A stretch of DNA of 16,428 nt from JAQUKH01 sp043809805 (GCA_043809805.1 JBDROR010000169.1:1-16428); one strand, 5' to 3'. Shown: positions 1-6,875, counted from the stretch's first letter. Translations and numbers: made by a program. The notes: generated by a model from the sequence alone, not told the origin.

Positions 1-58
1 GGGGCGGCTCCCTGTGGCCGCCCAAATAAAAGAGGGCAGGCACGGGGACCTGCCCCTA
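1..58. repeat. Double-hairpin intergenic repeat (GTAGGGGC-type), cut by the window edge
   Basis: Two adjacent hairpins. The first has stem GGGCGGC (2-8) with GCCGCCC (17-23). The second has stem GGGCAGG (34-40) with CCTGCCC (49-55). The outer ends GGGGC (1-5) and GCCCC (52-56) also pair, so the whole unit is a larger inverted repeat ending in CCCCTAC. The left end is probably truncated by the window start. No T-tract follows, so it does not look like a classical terminator. Confidence 0.7.
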
Positions 59-70
59 CATATCAGAAGA

Positions 71-149
71 TTTGTAGGTTGGGTTGAGCTTGCGAAACCC
101 AACTATTTATAGAAGATAATGTTGGGTTTAGTAAAACCCAACCTACAAA
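71..149. repeat. 79-bp inverted repeat, family A (GTAGGTTGGGTT), copy 1
   Basis: The outer arms TTTGTAGGTTGGGTT and AACCCAACCTACAAA are perfectly complementary over 15 bp. Inside are two smaller hairpins built from TTGGGTT/AACCCAA arms, so the element can fold as one long stem or as two. It is identical over 78 nt to the copy at 5150-5227 and closely similar to the one at 424-496. It encodes nothing and lies just upstream of rpsP. Its size and inverted ends resemble a MITE or REP-type element. Confidence 0.9.
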
Positions 150-171
150 GCTGACGACTGACAACTGATTA

Positions 172-182
172 AGGGAGGTGAT
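172..182 (+). promoter_or_regulatory. Strong Shine-Dalgarno site for rpsP
   Basis: AGGGAGGTGAT is nearly the full anti-16S complement. It sits about 6-9 bases before a TTG, and decides that non-ATG start for rpsP. It is the strongest ribosome binding site in the window. Confidence 0.85.
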
Positions 183-187
183 ATTTT

Positions 188-427
188 TTGGCAGTAAAAA
201 TCAGACTAAGACGTATGGGTAATAAACACCGGCCGTTTTTTCGCGTTGTGGCGGCGGAATCTACTAAACCGTTGGGTGGTAGATTCATAGAAGAACTTGG
301 TTATTATAATCCGTTGACCAATCCGGCGGATGTTAAGTTGAAAATGGACAGAATAGCTTATTGGATTAGTGTCGGAGCTAAACCTTCGGACACAGTGAAA
401 AATTTGTTATTAAAAAGTAAAAAGTAG
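188..427 (+). CDS. rpsP: 30S ribosomal protein S16
   Basis: Small ribosomal subunit protein that binds 16S rRNA and helps 30S assembly. The 79-residue product begins MAVKIRLRRMGNKHRPFFRV and contains the typical GGRFIEELGYYNPL stretch, and its length is normal for the family. The start is TTG, chosen because an almost perfect Shine-Dalgarno lies just upstream and the protein begins exactly where S16 should. It heads the usual rpsP-trmD-rplS block, though rimM and khpA are missing after it. The stop codon TAG (425-427) is part of the conserved left arm GTAGGTTGGG of a family A repeat, so the repeat now supplies the translation stop. The C-terminal tail (LLLKSKK) is short and basic and may have been trimmed by that insertion. 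Confidence 0.97.
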   Translation: MAVKIRLRRMGNKHRPFFRVVAAESTKPLGGRFIEELGYYNPLTNPADVKLKMDRIAYWISVGAKPSDTVKNLLLKSKK

Positions 428-496
428 GTTGGGTTGAGCTTGCGAAACCCAACTATTTAAGATAATGTTGGGTTTAGTAAAACCCAGACCTACCAA
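424..496. repeat. Family A inverted repeat, copy 2, overlapping the rpsP stop
   Basis: Same element as 71-149, with a 4-nt deletion in the central spacer and a few changes in the right arm (CCCAGACCTACCAA). It starts inside the last codons of rpsP and contributes the stop codon. Copies 1 and 2 bracket rpsP in the same orientation. Confidence 0.88.
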
Positions 497-497
497 G

Positions 498-547
<50 letters not shown>

Positions 548-556
548 AAGAGCGGT

Positions 557-624
557 AGCCGCAGGCTTTAGCCTGCGTAATTAAGAAATAGCCGCAGGCT
601 TTATAGCCTGCGTAATTAAGAAAT
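557..624. repeat. Two tandem units of a GCAGGCT/AGCCTGC hairpin repeat
   Basis: Two near-identical units (557-589 and 590-624) each consist of a hairpin (CGCAGGCT paired with AGCCTGCG) followed by the tail TAATTAAGAAAT. The second unit has two extra loop bases. The array ends 11 bases before the trmD start and occupies the place where a ribosome binding site would be expected. With two units and no spacers it is not a CRISPR. Confidence 0.85.
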
Positions 625-635
625 AACTATTTATT

Positions 636-1310
636 ATGATTACTTTTGAGGTGTTAACGATTTTCCCCGATATGTTCAAAAATGTTCTTGGGGAGAGTAT
701 AATTAAACGGGCGCGGGAAAAGGGCCTGATTAAAATTAATCTTCATAACATAAGGGATTATTCCAAAGATAAACACAAAATGGTTGATGATTATCCTTAT
801 GGCGGCGGGCCTGGAATGGTAATGAAGGTTGATCCTATTTATGATTGTTTAAAGGCGCTTAAATACAAAAGAAAAGATACGTGGGTAGGTCTGTTGAGTC
901 CTGGGGGAAAGACGCTGAATGTAAAATTAGTTGAAGGTTTGAGCAAGAAAAAAAGATTAATTTTAATATGCGGCCGTTATGAGGGAGTTGACGAAAGAGT
1001 AAAGGAATTTGTGAATGGAGAGATTTCTATCGGAGATTTTATTCTTACTGGAGGCGAGCTGCCGGCGATGGTTGTAATAGATGCGGTTGCACGGTTTGTT
1101 CCCGGGGTATTAGGAAGCGCGGATTCTGTTAAAAATGAATCTTTTAGCGATGGATTATTGGAGTATCCGCAATATACCAGGCCGCGGGAGTTTAGGAAAA
1201 TGAAGGTGCCGGATATCCTTTTATCGGGGAATCATAAAGAAATAGAATCCTGGCGGAAAAAACAAAGTATTAGTGAGACGTTAAAGAAAAGGAGAGATCT
1301 TTACGGCTAA
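636..1310 (+). CDS. trmD: tRNA (guanine-N1-)-methyltransferase TrmD
   Basis: Methylates G37 of tRNAs with SAM, preventing +1 frameshifting; a cytosolic knotted SPOUT dimer. The 224-residue length is typical. Visible family motifs are ITFEVLTIFPDMF at the N-terminus, YPYGGGPGMVMK (54-64), LLSPGGKTLN (86-95), LICGRYEGVDERV (110-122), the cofactor-knot segment SIGDFILTGGELPAMVVIDA (131-150), and SDGLLEYPQYTRP (171-183) with the likely catalytic Asp172. The ATG at 636 matches the family N-terminus exactly. No recognisable Shine-Dalgarno precedes it, because the tandem hairpin repeat runs almost to the start. The usual upstream partner rimM is absent. rplS follows after a short repeat. Confidence 0.97.
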   Translation: MITFEVLTIFPDMFKNVLGESIIKRAREKGLIKINLHNIRDYSKDKHKMVDDYPYGGGPGMVMKVDPIYDCLKALKYKRKDTWVGLLSPGGKTLNVKLVEGLSKKKRLILICGRYEGVDERVKEFVNGEISIGDFILTGGELPAMVVIDAVARFVPGVLGSADSVKNESFSDGLLEYPQYTRPREFRKMKVPDILLSGNHKEIESWRKKQSISETLKKRRDLYG

Positions 1311-1326
1311 AACCTAATTTACAAAA

Positions 1327-1353
1327 CTAGATTCCCGCTTTCGCGGGAATGAC
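1327..1353. repeat. REP-like palindrome between trmD and rplS
   Basis: A hairpin of GATTCCCGC and GCGGGAATGAC with a short loop, the same family as 498-524. It directly abuts the GGGAGGAG ribosome binding site of rplS (1354-1361), so a folded hairpin would lie right beside the site. Confidence 0.88.
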
Positions 1354-1370
1354 GGGAGGAGATGAAAATC

Positions 1371-1739
1371 ATGGATTTTAGAAAAATAATCGAGGACAGA
1401 CAACCTAAAAAAGTTTTTCCTAATTTTCGATCGGGAGACACTATAAAAGTTTATCTGAAAATTGTCGAGGGAGATAAGGAGAGGGTTCAGGCGTTTGAAG
1501 GGGTGGTGCTTGCCCGTGAGAAACGGGGGATACAAGAGAATTTTATTGTCAGGAGAATTTCGTATGGTGTAGGTGTTGAAAGAAAGTTTTTTATTTGTTC
1601 CCCTGCTTTGGAAAAGATCCAATTAATAAAAAAGGGAATAGTTAAAAGGGCTAAGCTTTATTATTTGAGAGAAAAATCCCGGAAAGAAGGAAGGATTAAA
1701 GAGAAACTTGAAGGAAAGAGGGCTGTTCTTGAAAAATAA
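1371..1739 (+). CDS. rplS: 50S ribosomal protein L19
   Basis: Large-subunit protein at the 30S-50S interface. The product (122 residues from this start) shows the family features FRSGDTIKVYLKIVEG, RVQAFEGVVLAREKRG and ENFIVRRISYGVGVERKF, with a basic C-terminal helix. An upstream in-frame ATG at 1362 is directly against the GGGAGGAG site (1354-1361) with no spacing, so the ATG at 1371, about 10 bases downstream, is preferred. The end overlaps the start of rnhB, suggesting coupled translation. Position after trmD is the standard bacterial order. Confidence 0.96.
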   Translation: MDFRKIIEDRQPKKVFPNFRSGDTIKVYLKIVEGDKERVQAFEGVVLAREKRGIQENFIVRRISYGVGVERKFFICSPALEKIQLIKKGIVKRAKLYYLREKSRKEGRIKEKLEGKRAVLEK

Positions 1740-2421
1740 TCTCTTTTATGAAAAATCAATTTGGTCGCGAGGCAATAATTTTATTGCTGGAATTGATGAG
1801 GTTGGGCGCGGGCCGTTGGCGGGCCCTGTTATTGCGTGCGCTGTTATATTGCCAAAGGGGTTTTATTTAGAAGAGATTGATGATTCCAAAAAATTATCTT
1901 CCAGGAAAAGGGAAGAATTGTTTCACGTTATAAAAAAAGAAGCCGTAAGTATTGGTTTGGGACGGGTAGAAGAGGATGTTATAGACCGGATCAATATCAG
2001 GCAGGCAAGTTTTCTGGCAATGAAAAAGGCTGTAATCAATCTTAAAATACGGCCTGATTATCTTTTAGTTGATGGAGAAAAAATACCTCAAATTGATATC
2101 CAGCAAATCCCCATAGTTAAAGGGGACTCTCTTTCTTTTACAATATCTTCCGCTTCGATAATAGCTAAGGTGACACGGGACAGGTTGATGGATGAATATC
2201 ATCATGTCTGGCCGGAATATAATTTCCGCGAACATAAAGGATATGGGACAAGCAAGCATTTGCTGCTGTTGAAAAAATATGGGCCGTGTCCGATACATAG
2301 GAGGAGTTACAGAGGAGTGGGGGATAGTCGCTCGTCGCTAGTCGCTAGTCGCTCGTGGGGGAACCGTCATTCCCGTGTAAATGGGAATCCAGACGCTGTG
2401 TCCCAGCGAAACTTGTCCTAA
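1729..2421 (+). CDS. rnhB: Ribonuclease HII with a repeat-encoded C-terminal tail
   Basis: Cleaves the RNA strand of RNA-DNA hybrids and starts removal of misincorporated ribonucleotides. Family motifs are all present: GIDEVGRGPLAGPV (catalytic Asp and Glu), DSKKLSSRKRE, YLLVDG (catalytic Asp), KGDSLSFTISSASIIAKVTRD, and EHKGYGTSKHLLLLKKYGPCPIHRRS. The likely start is TTG at 1729, with GAGGG 6 bases upstream and an 11-base overlap with rplS; TTG at 1708 is an in-frame alternative. The normal protein should end shortly after HRRSYRGV. Instead the frame runs on for roughly 33 residues through a stuttering GTCGCT tract and a REP-type inverted repeat (giving residues such as HSRVNGNP), and its stop TAA lies inside that repeat. 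The catalytic core is intact, so the enzyme is probably functional. Confidence 0.95.
   Translation: MKNNLFYEKSIWSRGNNFIAGIDEVGRGPLAGPVIACAVILPKGFYLEEIDDSKKLSSRKREELFHVIKKEAVSIGLGRVEEDVIDRINIRQASFLAMKKAVINLKIRPDYLLVDGEKIPQIDIQQIPIVKGDSLSFTISSASIIAKVTRDRLMDEYHHVWPEYNFREHKGYGTSKHLLLLKKYGPCPIHRRSYRGVGDSRSSLVASRSWGNRHSRVNGNPDAVSQRNLS
2326..2356. repeat. Stuttering GTCGCT tract inside the rnhB 3' end
   Basis: A 31-base run of GTCGCT words joined by alternating CG and AG dinucleotides, read in the rnhB frame as residues SRSSLVASRS. It is not conserved RNase HII sequence. Similar short-word stutters with other words occur at about 151-170, 9419-9447, 9475-9503 and 10801-10846. Confidence 0.75.
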
Positions 2422-2450
2422 AACTGGATTCTCGCCTTCGCGGGAATGAC
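2366..2450. repeat. Paired inverted REP element (BIME-like) across the rnhB stop
   Basis: Two REP-family hairpins face each other: GTCATTCCCG...GGGAATCCAG on the left and CTGGATTCTCGC...GCGGGAATGAC on the right. The outer ends pair over at least 10 bp and the inner CCAG/CTGG ends also pair. It contains the last codons and the TAA stop of rnhB and ends 19 bases before yraN. Confidence 0.88.
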
Positions 2451-2469
2451 AGAATAGGGGTTTTTTAAA

Positions 2470-2838
2470 GTGGATACAAAGCAAAGAGGCAATTATGCTG
2501 AAAATGAAGCTTGTAAATTTTTGATTCGTAAGGGATATAAAATTCTTGAAAGAAATTTTTGTTTTGGGCATCAGGAAATTGATATAATAGCGTTGGATGA
2601 TAAAGAAACATTGGCATTTATCGAGGTTCGCAGCAGGAAAAAAGGGTTGTGTTCTCCTGAAGAATCCATAGGATGGCGGAAAAAGAAAAATATTATACGC
2701 GTTGCCCAATTTTATTTAAAGGTGAAAAACCTTAATGATTTTTCGTGCAGATTTGATGTTGTGATAATTTTATATAAAAATGATTCAGTTGATATTGAAA
2801 AAATTGAATTAATTAAAGATGCGTTTCAGGTGGAGTAA
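2470..2838 (+). CDS. yraN: UPF0102 family protein YraN, restriction-endonuclease-like fold
   Basis: The 122-residue product matches the YraN/UPF0102 family, which has a PD-(D/E)XK nuclease-like fold and is routinely next to rnhB; its cellular role is not settled. Seen here are RGNYAENEACKFLIRKGYKILERNF and the nuclease-like core GHQEIDIIALDD...LAFIEVRSRKKG, then the RFDVVIIL strand. The EVR replaces the more usual EVK, a substitution also common in the family. The start is GTG, supported by AGGGG at 2456-2460 and by agreement with the family N-terminus. The next gene begins 3 bases after the stop. Confidence 0.9.
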   Translation: MDTKQRGNYAENEACKFLIRKGYKILERNFCFGHQEIDIIALDDKETLAFIEVRSRKKGLCSPEESIGWRKKKNIIRVAQFYLKVKNLNDFSCRFDVVIILYKNDSVDIEKIELIKDAFQVE

Positions 2839-2841
2839 AAT

Positions 2842-3255
2842 ATGCAGCAAATAACATGGCCGGAACGTCACCGGCTTTTTCAAACGATCACAGTGATTTT
2901 TACAGCCTTTGGTTCCGCTATAGGCGCGGTTTATTCGTCTGAATTAAAAGGCGGTGTGGCGGGAGGCATAATAGGTTTGATTGTTGGTTTTATTTTTATG
3001 AAGCTGCTGATTAAAGATATTAAACATATTGTTAGAAGGAATGTTATTGAAAGGACAATAGACTCGGTGGTTAGTATGCTTGGCGCGGGTATTTTTTCAG
3101 GAATATTAGGCGGGTTGTTTGGATATTTTTTGGAATGGGATTTTAATATTGCGTTTTTTATGGCGTTAACTTGCGTTATCGCGGGAATTATAAGCACAAG
3201 TCTGGCTGGATTGGCGTTATTTTTCTGGGAATCATCTCTAAGGAAAAAAACGTAA
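2842..3255 (+). CDS. Small four-helix membrane protein, function unknown
   Basis: I do not recognise a family. The 137-residue product has a short polar N-terminus (MQQITWPERHRLFQ) and four hydrophobic stretches at about 15-34, 36-58, 74-96 and 100-128. Several are glycine-rich with small-residue spacing (GGVAGGIIGLIVGF, GAGIFSGILGGLFGYF), as in tightly packed helix pairs. A basic loop (KDIKHIVRRNVIERTID) separates the two halves, so the protein looks like a pseudo-repeat of two helical hairpins. The GGTGGAG site overlapping the yraN end, the 3-base gap before it and the 4-base gap to the ATPase gene after it suggest co-transcription. A link to the secretion machinery is only positional. Confidence 0.75.
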   Translation: MQQITWPERHRLFQTITVIFTAFGSAIGAVYSSELKGGVAGGIIGLIVGFIFMKLLIKDIKHIVRRNVIERTIDSVVSMLGAGIFSGILGGLFGYFLEWDFNIAFFMALTCVIAGIISTSLAGLALFFWESSLRKKT

Positions 3256-3259
3256 AATT

Positions 3260-5023
3260 ATGGAAAACAAAGATTCTCACTGGATTAAACATTTATTGGA
3301 TATTAAGGCGGTTTCCTATCCAAACAAGAAGATAGGAGAAATATTAACTGAAGATGGAGTCATTTCTTCAAAACAATTGGAAGAGATTTTAATAAAACAA
3401 AAAAAGGGAAAAAGACAATTAACAAAAATTTTGTTAGAAAAAGGTTTAATAAGCGATGACCAATTGGCAAAGGCGTTAGCTAAACAGCAGGGATTGGAAT
3501 ATATCTCCTTAGATGATTTTTCGGTTGATAACGGGTTAGTCAAGGAAATTACACTGGAGAAAATGCAGGGTTATTTATTTGTCCCGTATAAAAAGGAAGC
3601 CAATGTTTTAACAATTGTGATTGCCGATCCAACAAATCTGGTATTGCTTGATGAATTGAAAATATTGCTGGATGTTCAGTTAAGGCTTATAGTTAGCACG
3701 AGAAGAGCCATTAAAAAGGTTTTAGAGAGTTTTAACAATAAATCCAATGTGTTGCAGGAAATGGCGGAAGATTTAGGGATGCGGATTATAAAAGAAGATG
3801 GAGAGGAAACTGAAAAAAAAGAAGAGAAAAAAATAGCATGGGAATTAGAAGATAAGAACAATCCTGTAATTAAGATGGTTGATTCCATTATAAACAATGC
3901 TATCAAAAAAAGGGCAAGTGATATCCATGTTGAATCAATGGAAGAACATGTAAGTGTGAAGTATAGGATTGACGGAGTGCTTTATCCGGCAATGGAGAAT
4001 GTGGCTAAAAAATTTCAGGAGGTAATAGTTTCCAGAATAAAGATAATGGCGGAGTTGAATATCGCGGAAAAACGCGTTCCGCAGGACGGCCGTTTTAAAA
4101 TTAGATTTGAAGGGCGGAATATTGATTTCCGGGTTTCAGTTATTCCAAGTAATTTCGGAGAAAATGCGGTTATTCGTATACTGGACAAAATAGCCCTGAA
4201 TTTGGATTTAACAAATTTAGGATTTGATTCGGAAGAGTTGGAAAGATTTAAAAAAGAGATAGTAAAGCCTTACGGTATGATTTTAGTTACGGGGCCTACA
4301 GGAAGCGGGAAGACTACAACCCTTTATGCCGCTCTATCCGCGATATATACTCCTGAGGAAAAGATAATTACTATTGAAGATCCTATTGAATATCAACTGC
4401 CGGGAGTGACACAGGTTCCTGTTAATGAAAAAAAAGGCCTTACCTTCGCGAGGGGGCTGCGTTCTATTCTTAGGCACGATCCGGACAAGATAATGGTTGG
4501 AGAAATTCGCGATTCCGAAACAGCCCAGATCGCGGTGCAGTCGGCGTTAACCGGCCATCTGGTATTCAGTACAATACACGCGAACAACGTAGTTGATGTT
4601 ATTACCCGTTTAATTAACATGGGGATAGAGCCATATAATTTTGTCTCCGCGCTGAATTGTATGATTGCTCAGCGGCTGGTGAGAAGCATTTGCCGTCATT
4701 GCAAGGTTTCCATTAAAATATCGGAAAAAGAATTGCTGGATTCAGGGATTGATTTGTCCAGGGCGGCCGGTAAAAATTTTTATAAAGGAAAAGGTTGTGA
4801 ACGCTGTAATTGGACGGGGTATTTTGGAAGAAAGGCTATTTTTGAGTTGATACACCTTTCCGATACTGTTAAAGAAATGATTTTAGAAAAGAAGCCGTTT
4901 TCGGAGATAAAACTTAAGGCTAAGGGAGAAGGTATGGTGTTTTTGCGTGAGGCCGCGTTGAAGAAGGTTTTTGATGGAGAGACTACGTTGAAGGAAATAA
5001 ATCGTGTGACTTTTGTAGAGTAG
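3260..5023 (+). CDS. Type IV pilus / type II secretion assembly ATPase (PilB/GspE family)
   Basis: Hexameric cytoplasmic ATPase that powers pilin polymerisation. In the 587 residues, an N-terminal MshEN-type region (about 22-160; IGEILTEDGVISSKQLEEIL, then LTKILLEKGLISDDQLAKAL) is followed by a charged linker (175-195). The second N-domain is near 200-310. The motor has Walker A GPTGSGKTT (345-353), the Asp box TIEDPIEY (371-378), Walker B IMVGEIRD (411-418) and the His box TIHANN (438-443). Four cysteines (478, 481, 513, 516) form the zinc-binding CxxC...CxxC insert. Length and motifs fit PilB, GspE or MshE; without pilC or pilT nearby I cannot choose. The ribosome binding site is weak (AAGGA about 15 bases upstream). 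A 255-base repeat-filled gap separates it from pilM. Confidence 0.94.
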   Translation: MENKDSHWIKHLLDIKAVSYPNKKIGEILTEDGVISSKQLEEILIKQKKGKRQLTKILLEKGLISDDQLAKALAKQQGLEYISLDDFSVDNGLVKEITLEKMQGYLFVPYKKEANVLTIVIADPTNLVLLDELKILLDVQLRLIVSTRRAIKKVLESFNNKSNVLQEMAEDLGMRIIKEDGEETEKKEEKKIAWELEDKNNPVIKMVDSIINNAIKKRASDIHVESMEEHVSVKYRIDGVLYPAMENVAKKFQEVIVSRIKIMAELNIAEKRVPQDGRFKIRFEGRNIDFRVSVIPSNFGENAVIRILDKIALNLDLTNLGFDSEELERFKKEIVKPYGMILVTGPTGSGKTTTLYAALSAIYTPEEKIITIEDPIEYQLPGVTQVPVNEKKGLTFARGLRSILRHDPDKIMVGEIRDSETAQIAVQSALTGHLVFSTIHANNVVDVITRLINMGIEPYNFVSALNCMIAQRLVRSICRHCKVSIKISEKELLDSGIDLSRAAGKNFYKGKGCERCNWTGYFGRKAIFELIHLSDTVKEMILEKKPFSEIKLKAKGEGMVFLREAALKKVFDGETTLKEINRVTFVE

Positions 5024-5041
5024 GGGTAAGGTAGATGGCCC

Positions 5042-5068
5042 GTCATTCCCGCGAAGGCGGGAATCCAG
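5042..5068. repeat. REP-like palindrome after the ATPase gene
   Basis: GTCATTCCCGC with GCGGGAATCCAG around a GAAG-like loop, the opposite half-orientation to the copies at 498 and 1327. It is the first of four different repeats packed in the gap before pilM. Confidence 0.85.
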
Positions 5069-5072
5069 TGTT

Positions 5073-5099
5073 GTAGGGACGATTCATGAATCGTCCTAT
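5073..5099. repeat. GTAGGGACGATTCATGAATCGTCC palindrome
   Basis: GGACGATTCATGAATCGTCC (5077-5096) is a perfect 20-base palindrome preceded by GTAG. The GTAGGG end resembles the GTAGGGGC-type repeat at 1-58 with a different core. Confidence 0.75.
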
Positions 5100-5105
5100 T
5101 GAAGA

Positions 5106-5134
5106 AAGATTTCTCCCTTCGGTCGAAATGACAA
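5106..5134. repeat. TTTCTCCCTTCGGTCGAAATGACA element
   Basis: A short imperfect hairpin with TTTC/GAAA ends and a right end (AAATGACAAA) resembling the GGGAATGAC end of the REP family, with a different core. Only one copy is in the window, so the assignment rests on form and on my recollection of similar repeats elsewhere. Confidence 0.5.
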
Positions 5135-5149
5135 ATTGTATGGTCGAGA

Positions 5150-5227
5150 TTTGTAGGTTGGGTTGAGCTTGCGAAACCCAACTATTTATAGAAGATAATG
5201 TTGGGTTTAGTAAAACCCAACCTACAA
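5150..5227. repeat. Family A inverted repeat, copy 3
   Basis: Identical over 78 bases to the copy at 71-149, some 5 kb away and in the same orientation. Such identity implies recent spread or gene conversion. Confidence 0.9.
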
Positions 5228-5229
5228 GA

Positions 5230-5274
5230 CTGATAATCTGTGTAATCAAGTATAATGGACATTATACTAGGAGA
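5230..5274 (+). promoter_or_regulatory. Shared leader module with palindrome and ribosome binding site before pilM
   Basis: A 22-base segment (5230-5251, core AATCTGTGTAATCAAG) and a 13-base segment TTATACTAGGAGA (5262-5274) both recur exactly at 11561-11595, before the predicted anti-sigma gene. Here an extra 10 bases lie between them and complete a perfect palindrome, AGTATAATGGACATTATACT (5249-5268). The AGGAG at 5269-5273 is the ribosome binding site for the ATG at 5279. The palindrome could be an operator or an mRNA hairpin controlling access to that site. Confidence 0.6.
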
Positions 5275-5278
5275 TAAC

Positions 5279-6211
5279 ATGTTTTTTCTGTCCCCAAAAG
5301 ACGTCTCAGTCAGCCTTGATATCGGCAGTCATAGCGTTAAATTGGTTAAAATAGAACGGGGCAAAAAGGTAAAGGTTTTAAACGCGGTGAAAATTTTACT
5401 GCCTCAGGATTTAATACGCGGCAGTTTTGTTAATGAAAATATCCGTGAGCAAAAAGTTTTCACTGAAAAAATTAAGGAATTATTTTTAAACTCAGGTTTA
5501 AATGATAAAGAGACGGTAATTGGTATCCCTGATACTTCCGCTCGGAGTATTTTTTTGGAATTGGAAAATGTTCCGGGCAATAAAGAAGACGCGAAAGAGC
5601 TTATAATATGGAAACTGAAAAAGGATATAGATTCCAACCTGGATAAAAATTTCGCGATTGATTATCAAATTCTCAATAAAGAAATAAAAGAGAAAAAAAG
5701 TTTTTATCAGCTTTTTGTGGTATTGATTAATAAAAAAATTTTAGCAGAGTATGAAGAGTCGTTAAAACAGGCTGGATTAAAGCCTGTCTTAACAGCTTTG
5801 AGTTCCTTTGGTTTGGTTAATTTTTTTAATTTTTTCGGAAAAAGCAGCGGGAATTTTCTTATAGTAAATCTGGGATATCAGGTAACAACTCTGTTAATTA
5901 TCAAAGATCAAAAACTTGATTTTATTCGTTCAATTGAAAATTTCAATTCAATTAAATCGGCGCAAGGAGACTTTGCAAGAGAAATATCCGTGTCTTTGCG
6001 TTACTACGAAAATAAAACCGGCGGGGCCCCGATAGAAAAGATTTTTTTAACCGGCGGGCCTGCGAGTTTCAAGGATATTGATGTATTTTTTAAAAGCGCG
6101 TTTCATTTGGATACTTTTAGAATTAATCAAGTGGAAAGAATAAATTTGGTCCGGAATATCGCGATGGACGATATATTAACCTATGCGTCAGCAATCGGAT
6201 TGTTGATTTAA
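5279..6211 (+). CDS. pilM: Type IV pilus inner-membrane platform protein PilM
   Basis: Actin/FtsA-like cytoplasmic protein that binds the PilN tail and couples the platform to the motor. The product (310 residues from this start) begins with a phosphate-1-like motif, VSLDIGSHSVKLVKIE, followed by GIPDTSARSIFLELENVP, a long middle domain (QLFVVLINKKILAEYEESLKQAGL), the second phosphate-loop-like segment FLIVNLGYQVTTLLI, and a late nucleotide-binding FLTGGPASF. An upstream in-frame ATG at 5255 lies inside the palindromic leader and lacks a site; ATG 5279 has AGGAG five bases before it and is preferred. It is followed by pilN, pilO and the secretin, the classic order. A C/G-rich repeat begins within a few bases of the stop. 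Confidence 0.92.
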   Translation: MFFLSPKDVSVSLDIGSHSVKLVKIERGKKVKVLNAVKILLPQDLIRGSFVNENIREQKVFTEKIKELFLNSGLNDKETVIGIPDTSARSIFLELENVPGNKEDAKELIIWKLKKDIDSNLDKNFAIDYQILNKEIKEKKSFYQLFVVLINKKILAEYEESLKQAGLKPVLTALSSFGLVNFFNFFGKSSGNFLIVNLGYQVTTLLIIKDQKLDFIRSIENFNSIKSAQGDFAREISVSLRYYENKTGGAPIEKIFLTGGPASFKDIDVFFKSAFHLDTFRINQVERINLVRNIAMDDILTYASAIGLLI

Positions 6212-6212
6212 A

Positions 6213-6311
6213 AAATCCCCCTAAATCCCCCTTCCTGCCTACCGCAGGCAGGTTGCAAAGGGGGAATTATATCGTTCCCCTCTTTGGAAAAGAGGGGTCA
6301 GGGGAGATTTT
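6213..6311. repeat. Family B C/G-rich inverted repeat with a nested 19-bp palindrome (pilM-pilN gap)
   Basis: The element reads AATCCCCCTAAATCCCCCTT, then the palindrome CCTGCCTACCGCAGGCAGG (6234-6252), then TTGCAAAGGGGGAAT. A second hairpin, CCCCTCTTT (6277-6285) with AAAGAGGGG (6289-6297), and TCAGGGGAGATTTT complete it. At 7461-7510 the same flanks are joined with no palindrome between them. The whole gap between pilM and pilN is this element, apart from the pilN ribosome binding site. Confidence 0.85.
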
Positions 6312-6323
6312 AAGGAATTTAAC

Positions 6324-6875
6324 TTGCGTCTAGAAATAAATTTATCACAGCGTCAATATCAAAAAAAATTAGTGGTTGTTCTTTTTTATACCGTAATACT
6401 AGGGTTGATATTAAGCGCGGCATTCTATAATTATAAGTTGATATATTATTATAATAAACAGCTGGCTGGTTTAAATGAACGAAACGCCGATTTGAATAAA
6501 AAATTAGAAAAAGAAAGACAGATAGTTAATGAAAAAGGGCTGTCGGAAAAGGACGTAAACGCTTTAGTTAAAAAAATAAATTATGTTAATGTACTGATAG
6601 AAAAACAGGCATTTTCGTGGACATGGCTTATTTATCATCTTGAGGAGCGTACCCCTGACGAGATAAGTATTACTGAAATAATGCCGTCTTTTGCCGAAAA
6701 TACCATCAAGATTGTTGGTTTGGCTAAAACAATCGATGATATTGCAAGGTTTATTAGCGATCTTCAATTATCCAGTTATTTTAAAGATGTATTTTTATTA
6801 GAACATAGTAATGTGGAGATTGAAAAAAATAGTTTAATAAGGTTTGTTATTACATCCGGGTATGTTAAGGAATAA
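6324..6875 (+). CDS. pilN: Type IV pilus platform protein PilN
   Basis: Bitopic inner-membrane protein that links cytoplasmic PilM to periplasmic PilO. The 183-residue product starts with a short cytoplasmic tail containing EINLSQRQ, equivalent to the INL motif that docks into PilM. A single membrane helix follows at about 15-36 (VVVLFYTVILGLILSAAFYNYK), then a coiled coil (about 45-90, LAGLNERNADLNKKLEKERQ) and a small periplasmic ferredoxin-like domain ending in RFVITSGYVKE. The start is TTG with AAGGAA 6-7 bases upstream; no ATG fits. The stop runs straight into the next repeat (TAATCCCC). Confidence 0.88.
   Translation: MRLEINLSQRQYQKKLVVVLFYTVILGLILSAAFYNYKLIYYYNKQLAGLNERNADLNKKLEKERQIVNEKGLSEKDVNALVKKINYVNVLIEKQAFSWTWLIYHLEERTPDEISITEIMPSFAENTIKIVGLAKTIDDIARFISDLQLSSYFKDVFLLEHSNVEIEKNSLIRFVITSGYVKE

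Noticed and set aside
557..624. Possible CRISPR array from repeated units
   Set aside because: Only two units, directly abutting with no spacers, and each unit is a hairpin with a tail; no cas gene nearby.
4780..5181. Minus-strand open frame covering the ATPase gene end and the following repeats
   Set aside because: Its translation is repeat-derived (for example HWIPAFAGMT and CHFDRREKS) and antisense to a clear gene.
5251..5256. TATAAT as a -10 promoter element before pilM
   Set aside because: No acceptable -35 lies 16-18 bases upstream, and the hexamer is explained by the palindrome; left as a leader module.
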